Part shown: one piece after another, positions 24,415 through 34,733 of the stretch
Layout: each line of letters starts with the position of its first letter
Position numbering within the stretch: position 1 is the first letter of the stretch
From: Phellopilus nigrolimitatus
Taxonomy: Eukaryota; Basidiomycota; Agaricomycetes; Hymenochaetales; Hymenochaetaceae
Length of the DNA stretch: 35,850 bases
Direction of reading: 5' to 3'
Assembly: GCA_021029095.1 (NCBI GenBank)
Contig: JAJOHG010000261.1
Location: 1-35,850 of the forward strand
Notes under the pieces: model-generated
Database searches by the model: none
What the model was told of the DNA's origin: nothing
Seen by the model: only the letters and a program-made list of their open reading frames with translations
Program-made: the position numbers and the translations under genes

Positions 24415-25370
24415 AATAGTAATGTTAACAAATGTGAAACTCAAGGGTGTTCACATTCATTCTAGAACTCACTGGCATTCGTACTGATACAAATAATGAG
24501 GGAGTTCCCCATAAAAAGTGAAGATTCATAGGTTTTAAGGGCCCATTTAATACTCAAACTCTGTTGAACTCAATACTGTACTTGCTGGGGATCAAGAGTG
24601 GATGTTTTTGAAGACTTACTGTACTTAGGTCGTTGCTTCGCTTCAGTCCAGGTTTGAACACGGGCTGCATCAATCTGTGAAATGTGCCCGGGCAGAACAA
24701 CGATCCGGGCCTGTCTCGATTCACAGGCGAGACGGTCCGTCAAGAATCAAGGGCGTAGATGGTATCTAGGATCAAGGAACTGTATACTGCCACTCGCCCT
24801 CGCGCTGTAAAAGCAATGCATTAGCAGCACTTGAAGTTGCTTCCGGTTCAATCGTGAGCGTGCATTCATGTTTATGTTCCGTCGTCTGTCACGAATTCAT
24901 GCCAGGTCATGTGCATTGGGCGGCTGCGGGAGTGTTCGCTCTCTCTCTCTCTCTCCAGCGACTGAACGCACTCGCTTTCACTTTACCTTCTTACTTACTA
25001 GAGTGTGCGCATAGATGATGTCTCTGTATGTGCTACCATCTTTCCGGTTCCCGAATAAAGTGAAGGAAACAGAGTCGCACGCAGCTACGGCGAGCAGCGG
25101 TAGGGGCTAATTCAAACTTGCGGATACAGTAAAGAGAGATAGCAGGCATGCAAGATATTACAGTGACATTTAAATCACATATAGGACGTCCAAGTTCTAG
25201 TCGCATACGCGAAATAGAGCAATTGCGTTCGATGCGTTATGTGGCTGACTTGCAATGTGGCTTCGGGAAAAGCCGACGCTGACTTTAAATGTGACACATT
25301 TCAACTTGAACAAAGGACCACCTCTTCTCGACATTCACCTTCGCAAAGGCAATCCCTCATAGAACAAACG
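24415..25370. other. Intergenic, no gene seen
   Basis: Spacer between the tRNA gene and the second F-box gene; no domain-bearing frame was found. It contains a (CT)8 run and the presumed promoter of the F-box gene. The F-box frame is open back to an ATG at 25239, so part of the last 130 bases could be coding. Confidence 0.5.
24939..24954. repeat. (CT)8 microsatellite
   Basis: Eight perfect CT units in the spacer upstream of the second F-box gene. CT-rich tracts are common in fungal promoters, but this one lies about 420 bases from the chosen start. Confidence 0.85.
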
Positions 25371-26563
25371 ATGGTCAGTATCCTCGATCTCGCACCGGAC
25401 ACGCTCTCCTCCATCATCTCTCTCAATCGATCCCGAGAGACGCGCGGTTATGATCGCATGAGTCGCACAAAGGAGCTTTCGACAGTCTGCAGGGCCTTCA
25501 ACGCTGTGTGCGCGCAGTTCATTTTCCGAAAGTTCAAGCTCTACCTCCGCGGCATGCGCTTCGGCGGACGGCCTTCATGCACGCCATGGGACCCGGAGTT
25601 CGCGAGGGAGCGCCTCGCGGTCCTCGACAGCAAGGGCGCATGGGTGCGCGAGCTTACTCTGTTCGACGCGCAGAGCGGGGACGTCCCCGCGCTTCCCGAC
25701 GAGTTCATGCCCGAGCTGATGAAGTCACTCAAGAGCTTGCCCGGGCTAACAAGCTTCACGCTGTTCACGCGCAATGTCGAAAGGCCCGTGCCCGCGGAGC
25801 TGTGGAACTTAATCCGGGACCAACGTGACCAGATTAAAAGTCTCACCTTCATAGGACATTGGACACCTCCAGCTGGAGAAGATACCGATCCCATCGACGG
25901 AATTAACTCGCTCACCCTGGAGCCACTATGCATACAGACAAAGCCGTTCTTGAAGGTACGTCCTTTCTTACATTCGCAGCTGCATCGATCTTCGTACTAA
26001 CACGTCTCGTAACCGCCGCGCAGCTCGTGAAGACCCCGGAGCTCCGCCTAGTTCACGAGTACTTCGGATATGGCGGAGAGAAAGCGGACCTGTACCCGTT
26101 CAAGCCGAGCGCAGAAGACACACACCTGCGCCGCATCGACGTCGATATCTACCGCCGTGGGGGAAGCTTCCAGGGCGAACCCACTGAGCATATATACGAC
26201 TTCACTCAGGTGTTGCAAACGAAAGTGAAAGTGAGCGTACATGGTCTCTGCGAGTACAAGATGCACATTCCGGTGCGTTTTTCCAGCCATGCTTTACTCT
26301 TGTGGCCATCATGATTGACAGGCGCATAGTCAACGTGGAAGTGTGTCAAAAAGGTTCTCCCAAAACTGTTCGTGGACGACCTCTCCACGTTTGATGTCAG
26401 TCGCGTAGGCGGTAGCCCCGAAGCTATCATTGTACGCGAACCACGGGAAGGCTGGACTCCGGTGAATCAAGTCCACCTGGAGGGGCAGGCTCAAGATGAC
26501 AAGGAACAGAGAGATATGGCCAGATACTACAGGTGGAAGACCTGTATGCAGCTCGGCATATAG
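25371..26563 (+). CDS. F-box-like protein
   Basis: Exons 25371-25955, 26024-26272 and 26330-26563 (introns 68 and 57 nt, both in phase 0) encode 355 residues. The N-terminus MVSILDLAPDTLSSIISLNR is an F-box-like start, followed by KELSTVCRAFNAVCAQFIFR. The remainder has alternating hydrophobic stretches (WVRELTLFDAQSGD, LPGLTSFTLFTRN, IKSLTFIGHW, TPELRLVHEYFGYGG, LRRIDVDIYRR) as in degenerate leucine-rich repeats. The end is QLGI before TAG at 26561-26563. The start at 25371 was chosen because the F-box begins there; an in-frame ATG at 25239 would add 44 residues without a domain. It is convergent with the PB1/ZZ gene, 284 bases apart. Probably a substrate adaptor of an SCF ligase; target unknown. 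Confidence 0.78.
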
Positions 26564-26847
26564 ATCAAGTATAGGCGTAGTCACACCCTTGAACAAACTG
26601 CTGTCTAGATTTCTTTTCCAAACTAAACGCCCAATACTGTAAACATAGCTTAGAGCGCCTCACGACGCGTTATTATGTCTTGTTTACGCGTTTTTCGCAC
26701 TCTGAGCTAACCCATGAATCTTTCAAGAAGAATGAAGTATGTCCACTACTTATACAACAAGCACTGGAAGTACAGGAGAACAAAGGCAGAATATATGTGA
26801 TGCGAAATGCTAAAATGGCAATAAAATGATAGCGAACAGAAGTGACA

Positions 26848-29800
26848 TTACGAGTAATACACGGGATAGCTCAGTACCGGTGGACTCCCTTCCGGATTAT
26901 CCAGCTCTGCGACGATCCTGCGAAGCAACGGACGGTCAGGTAAAACGTGAGACAAAGATATTTATTCTTACCTGAAGATCTGCATATCCACCTAAAATAA
27001 AATAAAAACGAGTTGCAATGATAAGAGACACAAAAACTTTAAGCACAAGAGAACAAAGTATTCACCGGCGCCTTGAAAACATAGAAGAAATGGGTGCGAT
27101 CGTGCGCGTGCGCGTTCAAGTTTTCGCACACATCGCAAAGATCCTTCGCGCAGTACACGCAACGGAACCACTCGCCCTTGATGCGGTCCATGCAGTGATC
27201 ACACAGCGCCGCGTTGTGGTAGAGCGTCGCGAGATAAGCTGGAACAGCAGAAGAAAATGCGTCAGAAAAAGAGGACGGGTTTTCCGGACATGGAAGGGCG
27301 TACGAACCTTTAGGATGAGAGGAGTTGAGTCGACCTGCTGGACCTGCGGGCTGCCTGTACCTAACATCCGCGAACAGTCGTTAGTTTCGAAACACGATAT
27401 GTGAAAGAAATGCGATGGGGACGTACAGGATTGGCAGAATGGCGAATTGGGACTCAATTGGACGGTCCACGGGCCGCGGTAGCTTAAAGAAAATATGCAT
27501 TGGGTCGTGAAGGAGATACGATCGCTGCTCGCAGTTGGTGCACTGAACGGGAGCAGTGCGAAGAACAACTCCAGTCAAGCCCCGCATCATTTTGCAAATA
27601 CCGGGAGAACGCACCAAGCTATACGACTGGTTCTTCGTCGCAGGGCACGTCGCACATTGGAACCGCACGCCGACGATGCTCTGATTGCACCCCTTGCACG
27701 CGATGCGGTGGTCGAGCGCCTTGCGGTCACAGCGGCCGCCGCGCGCATGTTTCGAGCCAGACCCGATGATGGTGACTGCGTCGGCCTCCCGAAGCGAGTC
27801 CGCGCGCACGCGTCCGCTGGGTGTGCGCTGTACGTATAGTGAGTCGCGACCGGTCCATAGCTGCCGCGCGCGTCTGCTCGCTGTCTGTACTTTGCTCGAA
27901 TTCAAAGGGATGGGGATCTTCGATAAAATCAATTAGTTAGTTAAGTTCGGAGTACTTTCAGTCTGTGTTTATTTCTGTCGGTCGTACTTACCTTTATCAT
28001 AATGTGGGAGGTATTGTGACCACCATCATCAGCATCTAGGTTTCCAGGCAAGCCAGCAGCCTCGCAGTTCGAACAAATATCCACCGACTCGCAAATTGCG
28101 CAATGGAAGCGAGCGCCTACTATGTCCATGAGACAACTATCAAATTTTGTCAGCTTTGTTTCAAAGAAAGTCAGCAGTGAACCTACTGGGCACACTTGAC
28201 ATCTGGATGCGTTAGAGCTGTCACAGTCCAGGATTGTCAATATTTCTTTCATTTAGAGATACGAATGGCTTACATTCGTCCCCGAGCCCGTCATCATTCA
28301 GGTTATTTGTCAGCTCCAGGTCAGGCTCGCTTCGAGAACGGTGTGGCCGGTCGGGAACATCGAGGAAAGCGTGTGAAGGATGGATTTCGTGAACTTGGCT
28401 AGAAAAAAAGACAAGTTCAAGTACACAGAGGGACATCATGATTGGCGGTGACACGGACCTGTAGCATGCGCGGCAGAGTACGAAGTTCTTGCACGATGCG
28501 CATTTGTAGCGCTGCGCTGTTAGAGAGGTGTTGCAGATCGTACACTCGCTTATATTGTCTTGCTCTGCATTATCCGGACTACTCAACATCCGCTAATATC
28601 GAGATCAAAAAGAGACGAGTCACGTACCGACGTCTTTCCACCCCGATGCGCTCCAAAGCTTCTCGAGGTACGCATGGCGGAAGTGGCCTTTCTGCCTCGG
28701 CGCCGCGCGCCGCAGCTGGCTCAGCGTGCGCTGGTCCTCCGGCGAGGCGGAGGTCGGCTCGTCGGGCGCTGCGCCGCCCGCCAGCGCATGCAGCACGCCG
28801 GCCGTCTCAAAGCAGCCCGGGCACAGCTCGTACCCGCCGTCGCCCGCGACCGTCGACGACGACGACGCGGACGACGCGGAGGGCGCGGAGGGCGCGGAGG
28901 GCGCGGAGGGGAGCGTGGGCAGCGGGCGCGGGCGCGCGGGGAACGGCTTGCCGTTCGTGTGTGCGCGCGGCGGGTACGCGAGCGGGTCGAACATCGATAC
29001 GTCGACGACGTCGGCGCGCGCCTTGCCCTTTCCGTCTGCATAACCGTTTGCGTGCCCGTTCGCGCCGGAGCTCGCACGCGGGCGCGGCGTGCGCTCCCCG
29101 CACGTCGAGCACACGTAGCGGAATGCATCGAGTAGGACGCCGCACGCGGAGCAGTCCGTGCATGCGGGCGGCACGAGCTGCCGGACCTCGGGTGGGGTGT
29201 CTGCGGTGCGTGGAAGAGGGTCGGAGGTCGACGAGGACGCGGATTGGCGATTCGACGAAGAGGAGGGGGAGGGATAGTCGGACGAGCCAGACTTGGATTG
29301 GGTCTTCTGAGACGCAAGCCAGTGTAGTTTCGGATCGCGCCAGTCCGCGACGCGGTGGCTGCCGTGCTCGCCGATGCTGACGTCGTCGTGAGCAGCTGAC
29401 GCAGACGCGGCGGACGACGAGCTCCCGGAGGTGTATGTGTAATAGTAACGGCCGTTGTCCTGCTGGAGTGCGAGGTCGCCGTCAAACGGGCTCTGCGAAT
29501 CGAGATCGTCGCCGCTCAGCGCGAGCGAGGAGCCATCGGAGACGACAGACTCGGGCGTCATGATACCGTTGATAGTGCGCGACGTCTGGTCACGCAGCCA
29601 TTGCGTGTTTCGCTCGATGGACTCGGAGGATTCGGACAATTTCAGCCGCTCGAAAACTGCAGAAGGATCCGCGGGGTACCGCTCTTTTTTCTAGACGTTA
29701 GAACAAAACAAAACAAAAACGAAACAGAGATTTGGATGCCAAGGACGTACCATCGAACGCGCTTGCATCAGACTCAGACTCCAAGCCGGACAAGGAATGG

Positions 29801-30442
29801 AAGTCCTGCACTGTCGACCCGCTCCCGCCGTTCATGATTGTCTTCGTCTTTTGCACGAGTAACCCGGTGTCCCTCGAGCTGACAGTAACGCTATCGTCCT
29901 CCGGCTCGGTGTGCGCCGCTGATCCGAACGAAAGAGACAGAGAAGAGCCGCTGCTATTGCGGTTCTTGTATTCGTCCAAGCTCACGAGCGACGAGGTGTC
30001 GGACAAACTTGGGCCATCGTAGTCGACAGTAATGTTCACGCGCAGCGTTATGCGCCTGCTTCCAAAGCTGCGTCCGGACAGAATAGACTGTGCAGACGAA
30101 ACGGGGAGGTCGTCGACACCCGCCTGAAAATATTGAATGGCCTCAGTGAGGTCGGACTCAGTGGTGATGTCCGTGACCTCGCCATCATCGTCCTTATATG
30201 CGATGGAGAATGAGAACGCTTGGAGAGAAAACGATTGCTCTACCTGCGGACCTTCAAATCAGCATTACTGTAGACATGTAAAAACCATTTGAACGCGCGA
30301 CCTTCGTTCTCAGGAGGTCGTAGGAGCAATTGCGAGCTGAGGAAAACGTGATCCGCTTGTTGTACCTGTCGAAGGTGGCCTTGACGATGAGCGGCCTGTC
30401 TGGCCGAGTCGACATAGTCGAACCCACGTCCGAAACCGACAT
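26848..30442 (-). CDS. PB1 plus five ZZ zinc-finger protein, NBR1-like
   Basis: Thirteen exons give about 990 residues from the ATG at 30442 to the TAA at 26850-26848. The N-terminal PB1 domain has the basic strand IVKATFDRYNKRITF and the acidic OPCA loop YKDDDGEVTDITTESDL. A long Ser-rich linker follows. Five ZZ fingers come next, each with paired CxxC and later His. ZZ1 has CSAC, CSTC and, after an 89-residue insert, CPGC. ZZ2 has CTIC, CASC, CRAC, HEIHPSH. ZZ3 has CAHC, CAIC, CSNC; an intron splits its first CxxC. ZZ4 has CKGC, CATC, CTNC, HDPMH. ZZ5 has CDHC, CVYC, CDVC. The end is VLSYPVYYS. PB1 plus serial ZZ is the plan of NBR1/p62 autophagy receptors and S. pombe Nbr1. I found no four-tryptophan (FW) domain or UBA, so the role as a cargo receptor is inference. 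Divergent from the GH31 gene. Confidence 0.85.
28876..28910 (-). repeat. 9-bp tandem repeat inside the ZZ1 insert
   Basis: About four units of gcggagggc (plus-strand reading) encode Ser-Ala-Pro repeats on the minus strand, inside the insert that splits the first ZZ finger. The surrounding 28.7-29.2 kb stretch is clearly more GC-rich than the rest of the window. Confidence 0.75.
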
Positions 30443-31362
30443 TTCTTCGTGCTGCTGGTATCGCCTGGCACTGCTGCGCGCAGCACGAGCTACGTGACCA
30501 TAATGCGCAGTCGATGTCGACCACGGCGGTGAAGACGGAATGCCAAATCAGGCAAAAACCACATGAATAAACTGATTACTGTTCAACTTATTTGATTGGC
30601 GTATCTAAATGGGTTTGTGCGTGGTCATCACAGCCCATATCGAGTACTCTCCAGTCACACTTTTTCCGCCCGTAAGCTTACTCAGAAAAAGAAAGGAGCT
30701 TTACATTGTCAGTTGTACTTACATTGTACTTGGTGTCAAATAAATCAGAGAGGGTTTGCTTTGGTGTTTTCAAAACTCAGTATTTAGGGTGACGGAACAA
30801 TTAAGAAGGGTCCAGCTCTCGTGCCGGTACATGTACAGTAACTTACTTACGCCTTCATGGGCCATTGAGCAACACTCGCCCGAGCTTCTTTCTACGTTTT
30901 CCACCTGAAGCGAACTTGACTTCTCTTGAAACTCATTTCAAAATTAAGAAAGATAACGCTCGCAAAGAAATATATGCTGCCTGCAATTGGGTTTGTAGCT
31001 GACCTCAGCCTCGCGGTTGTCCTCTTAGCGGAAGTTCTTACACTGATGTCTGCGAGTCACAGACCTAAATGTTACTGTCTTCATTTGCTTCCGATCTCAG
31101 ACGTCGCGGTCTTGTTGCCATTTTCTTGGCTGTCTGGTTGTGTGCTACGCGGTGACTATTACAGCGCAGTATGAAGCTGGAAGATGGTCGGCCCGTCGGC
31201 GCCTCTGATTCTACTGTCTATGAAGGAAGTCAAATGTCTGTGTAAATGTGGTCAGGTGCACCATGTTCGCTTCCAGGCGGTCATCTTCAGCTGTCTTCCA
31301 GTCATGACCTCGTGCAGCTCGTCGTATGCTGACTTACGGGCCGTCCAACCCGCTATTTAGTC
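30443..31362. other. Divergent intergenic region between PB1/ZZ and GH31 genes
   Basis: Just over 0.9 kb that must contain the promoters of both flanking genes. The open frames seen here have no domain and mostly lack an ATG. Confidence 0.5.
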
Positions 31363-31370
31363 TATAAATA
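31363..31370 (+). promoter_or_regulatory. TATA box of the GH31 gene
   Basis: TATAAATA lies 41 bases before the ATG at 31411, inside an AT-rich patch. This leaves room for a transcription start about 30 bases downstream and a very short leader. A consensus TATA fits an inducible secreted enzyme. Confidence 0.6.
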
Positions 31371-31410
31371 TTTAAGTTGTACACTCGACGCCAGCGCTTT
31401 TGTGTTCGCC

Positions 31411-34400
31411 ATGCAGAACATGTTCGCTCGCGCCTTGCTCGCCATCTCGACCATCCTTGCGCACTCAGCGCACGCGCAGTTTGGGCTCGGCTTGAGAGCG
31501 GCCAACGATTCGGACTACTTCCAGCCGAACTCCACGGGCCTCAAGCTGCAGAACGGCTTCGAGCGCGTCCTCATCCAGGTATGTCCAGGCGGTACCCCTC
31601 GTCCAGTTTTATTACTCACTAAAGAGCTCAAAAACGCAGCCGTACGGCGAGCATGGCATACGCGTCCGCGCGAGCATCCTGCGCGACCCGACCGGAAACG
31701 AGCCGTCCGCGCTGCTCGACCCGCCGCTCGAGGGGCCGGGCGGCTCCGCCGGCCTCGCCTTCGACACTTCCGTTCCCTTCCAAGGGAATGCTGCGCTCCG
31801 GAATGGCAACCTCGTCGTGTCAATCTCGAGCGGCGCGATTTCCTTCTACCGAGTCTCGACCGCGAGCAACGGCTCCGAGAGCCTCGAGCTCCTCACGGGG
31901 GAGTACCAGGATACGAAGACGCTCACTGCGCGCTTCTACCGGCAGGACTTCCGCGCAGACAGCGTTGCAGCTACGTTCTCGTTCAGTAGTGATCCGGACG
32001 AACAGTTCTATGGCGCCGGCCAGCAGGCGTGCTGCAAAGACAACACCGTGAACAAGAAAGGACAGGTCGTCGACCTGCTCGATTTCAACTCGCAAGTCAC
32101 ACTGCCCGTTTATATGTCGAATAAAGTGCGTTCGCTCCATTTTTACTCTGGCTGACGTGTCTGAAAATGCTAAACTATCAATCCAGGGCTATTTGCAATT
32201 TTTCAATGTGCCGAGTCAAGGCCACATTGGTTAGCTTTTTTCTTCGCTTCCAAAGGGCATCTTCGACTCACTTGTTGGACGACAACATGCAGAGTTCACG
32301 CCCTACCGGACTCGGTATATTTCTGACCAAGCTACAGTTGTCGATTACTACATGTCTGTCGTCTTTCTTTTTATTTTCTCACCACGTCCTTAGACCATCG
32401 CTGCAGCACCACAGCCGAACCAGGAGACTACGACGCCCTCCAGCGTCAATACACAGCAGTCACCGGTCAGCTCGCGGCTCAATTCTTCCTTTCTCAGATA
32501 ACAGTAATAAACTGAAACCACACCGAATAAGGCCGACAGCCGACGCCGCCCGATTTTATCCTCGGCTACCAGCAGTCGAAGCTGCGCTACTGGAACCAGT
32601 CGCAGGTGCTCGACGTCGCGCAGCGGTTCCATGACGAACAAGTGAATGTCTCCCTCATCATCGTCGGTATGGCACGTCCAAATAAATCGAATATAGTTTC
32701 AAATATCAATCTATGTTCATCGCAGACTTCTTCGCGTGGAAGTACCAAGGCGACTGGTAGGCATGCATTCCCGCGTAGGGCTAACCGGACATCCAGCTCT
32801 CCCGCTTAAACTGTTTTTTTTTTTTTTTTTTTTTTTTTTTGTTTCCTTTCTTTCTTTTCATCTTGCCAGGTCTTTCGACCCGACGTACTTCCCTGACCCC
32901 GCGGCGATGGCAGCGCAGGTCAAGGCGCTGACCGGGGCGGAGATGATGGTCTCGCTCTGGCCGAGCGTCGAGGACCTGTCCGTGAACTACCTCGCGATGC
33001 AGCAGCAGGGCCTGCTCGCGACCACGCGCGACGGCCCGGGCGTCACGGACTCGTTCGCGGGCGTGTACACCCGCCTCATCGACTCGACGAACCCGCCGCG
33101 CGGGAGTTTTTTGTGTGCGCTTGTCCGTTCCTCGCTCGCTTCTGGACGCGATGCTGATTGTGCAGCGGGTGTGTGAAGGGAAGCGGCTGAACGACAGCTA
33201 CTTCTCGATTGGCATACGTAATTTCTGGATCGACCAGGCGGACGGTGAGCTTTGTGTTCTGCCATGACCGAGTCGGCTCTCAACGACGTCAATCATACAG
33301 GTGGTTCCCTTGGCGAGCCGTTCGAAAACAGTTAAGCGCCAGCAGAACACATATTCCTATACGCAGCTCACAACGCGCGCGCCGCAGACGGCCAATCCAT
33401 CTCTACCCTCCCGTATGCGCGCCCCTTCACGCAGTACTTCCTCGGGACGCAGGAGGGCGCGGGAAAGATGTACCCCTGGCTGCACCAGCAGGCGATCGAC
33501 GAGGGCTTCGGCAACCTCACGGACGCGCGCGCGCCGGCGGGCGCAGCGACGCAGTGCACGCAGATGTCGCTCTCGCGCAGCACGTTCGCGGGCGGGCAGC
33601 GCTTCTGCTCGTACCTGTGGAGCGGGGACACGATGAGCGCGTTCGACGTGCTGCTGCAGCAGATAACGGCGGGCGTGTCCGCCGGCGGCTCGGGCATCTC
33701 GTCGTGGACGCTCGACATCGGCGGGTTTTCGGGGCTGAATATTGATACGGATTATGTGAGAGCTGTTGTCGTCCCTTTCCAAAGGCTCTGCTAGATGCAT
33801 GTTGTGTTCCAGGGAAAGGAGCTGTTCGTCAAGTGGCTCGCCATGGGCGTGTTCCTTCCTTATGTGAGCGCTGAATCTTTCTTGGTCCTCATCTTGCCGG
33901 AGTTTAATCGACCTGCTTTAGATGAGAGTGCATGGGTAACAACAGGGAAAACGTTGGCGTTGCTTAAATGCTGAAACAGGTTTGCCAGAGACCGTAACTG
34001 CAACATACCGCAGAACACGGTACCATCCAATGCGAACAATTGTCCGAATGAGGTGGGCGCCAAGTGAACGTGCTTTCCAAAGACCACGTCTTGACTCTAT
34101 AAACAGCCCTGGTCATACGGCGACGACAATTTCGTGATCATCAAGAACGTGCGTGCGCCTGCCCTTCCGCATTATCCGCTCCCGAATATCTTACGCGTCC
34201 CGAATATTCTGCATGCAGTATATCGCGCTGCGCTACAGCCTGGTCCCCTACGTCAGGAAGCTCTTCCAGATGCTGCAGTCATCCGGAAAGACCATCGTGC
34301 GCGGCCTGTACTTCGACTTCTCGTCAGATGAGGTCGTCGTCAACGGGACGGCGACGAACGATCCTGCCATTGTCCACCAGTACATGTTCGGTAGGCACTT

Positions 34401-34733
34401 TCGACGTGTCATGTTCTCGAATCTTCCGGCTCACGCAGACAGGCCCGAGGCTGCTGGTCTCCCCCAACGCGTAGAGGGCGCGACGTCGAAAATGGTGTAC
34501 CTGCCCGTGCTCAACGCAGATATGGTGGCCCAGAACTTCTCGTGGACGCATTGGTGAGCGTTTCCATCACGCCTCCTCTTCCCGCGCGCGCTGACTGCGA
34601 TATTCGGTGCTGCAGGTGGACGGAAGATAGCTTCGGGCGGGGAGGGCTGACGGTGAACGTGAGCGCGCCGCTGGACCAGATCCCGGTGTTCTACCTCGGG
34701 AGCAAGGATGATATCTTGTTTGGGGACATATGA
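31411..34733 (+). CDS. Secreted glycoside hydrolase family 31 enzyme (apparent frame slip near the end)
   Basis: Eighteen exons: 31411-31578, 31640-32125, 32187-32229, 32293-32353, 32407-32465, 32532-32666, 32726-32756, 32870-33114, 33179-33244, 33301-33330, 33367-33755, 33813-33863, 33922-33935, 33980-34052, 34107-34148, 34219-34390, from 34439 or 34443 to 34553, and 34616-34733. A signal peptide (MFARALLAISTILAHSAHA) opens the protein. The GH31 N-terminal sandwich has FSSDPDEQFYGAGQQACCK. The barrel has FILGYQQSKLRYWNQ, then FWIDQADGG, whose Asp (33232-33234) is the likely nucleophile, and LWSGDT, whose Asp (33627-33629) is the likely acid/base, then WTLDIGGFSG. Family members cleave alpha-glucosides, xylosides or galactosides; substrate not resolved. 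The conserved GPRLLVSP (34443-34467) is out of frame with the following EGATSKMVYLP because of a C5 run at 34461-34465. Using the acceptor at 34437-34438 keeps the gene open, but with about ten non-homologous residues. Either a base-call error or a damaged gene. Confidence 0.85.
32814..32840 (+). repeat. T27 homopolymer in a GH31 intron
   Basis: A run of 27 T lies in the 113-nt intron 32757-32869 of the GH31 gene, between the donor and the acceptor TTGCCAG, and merges with its pyrimidine tract. It is the longest homopolymer in the window, and its exact length is doubtful in any assembly. Confidence 0.9.

Noticed and set aside
28442..29380. Plus-strand frame of 312 codons rich in Arg/Ala/Thr
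   Set aside because: It is a GC-rich shadow of the PB1/ZZ coding exon; low-complexity composition and no domain.
33061..33200. Apparent frame shift before the FWIDQ segment of the GH31 gene
   Set aside because: A normal 64-nt intron (33115-33178) joins SFL to WKRLNDSYFSIGI in frame, so no defect is needed.
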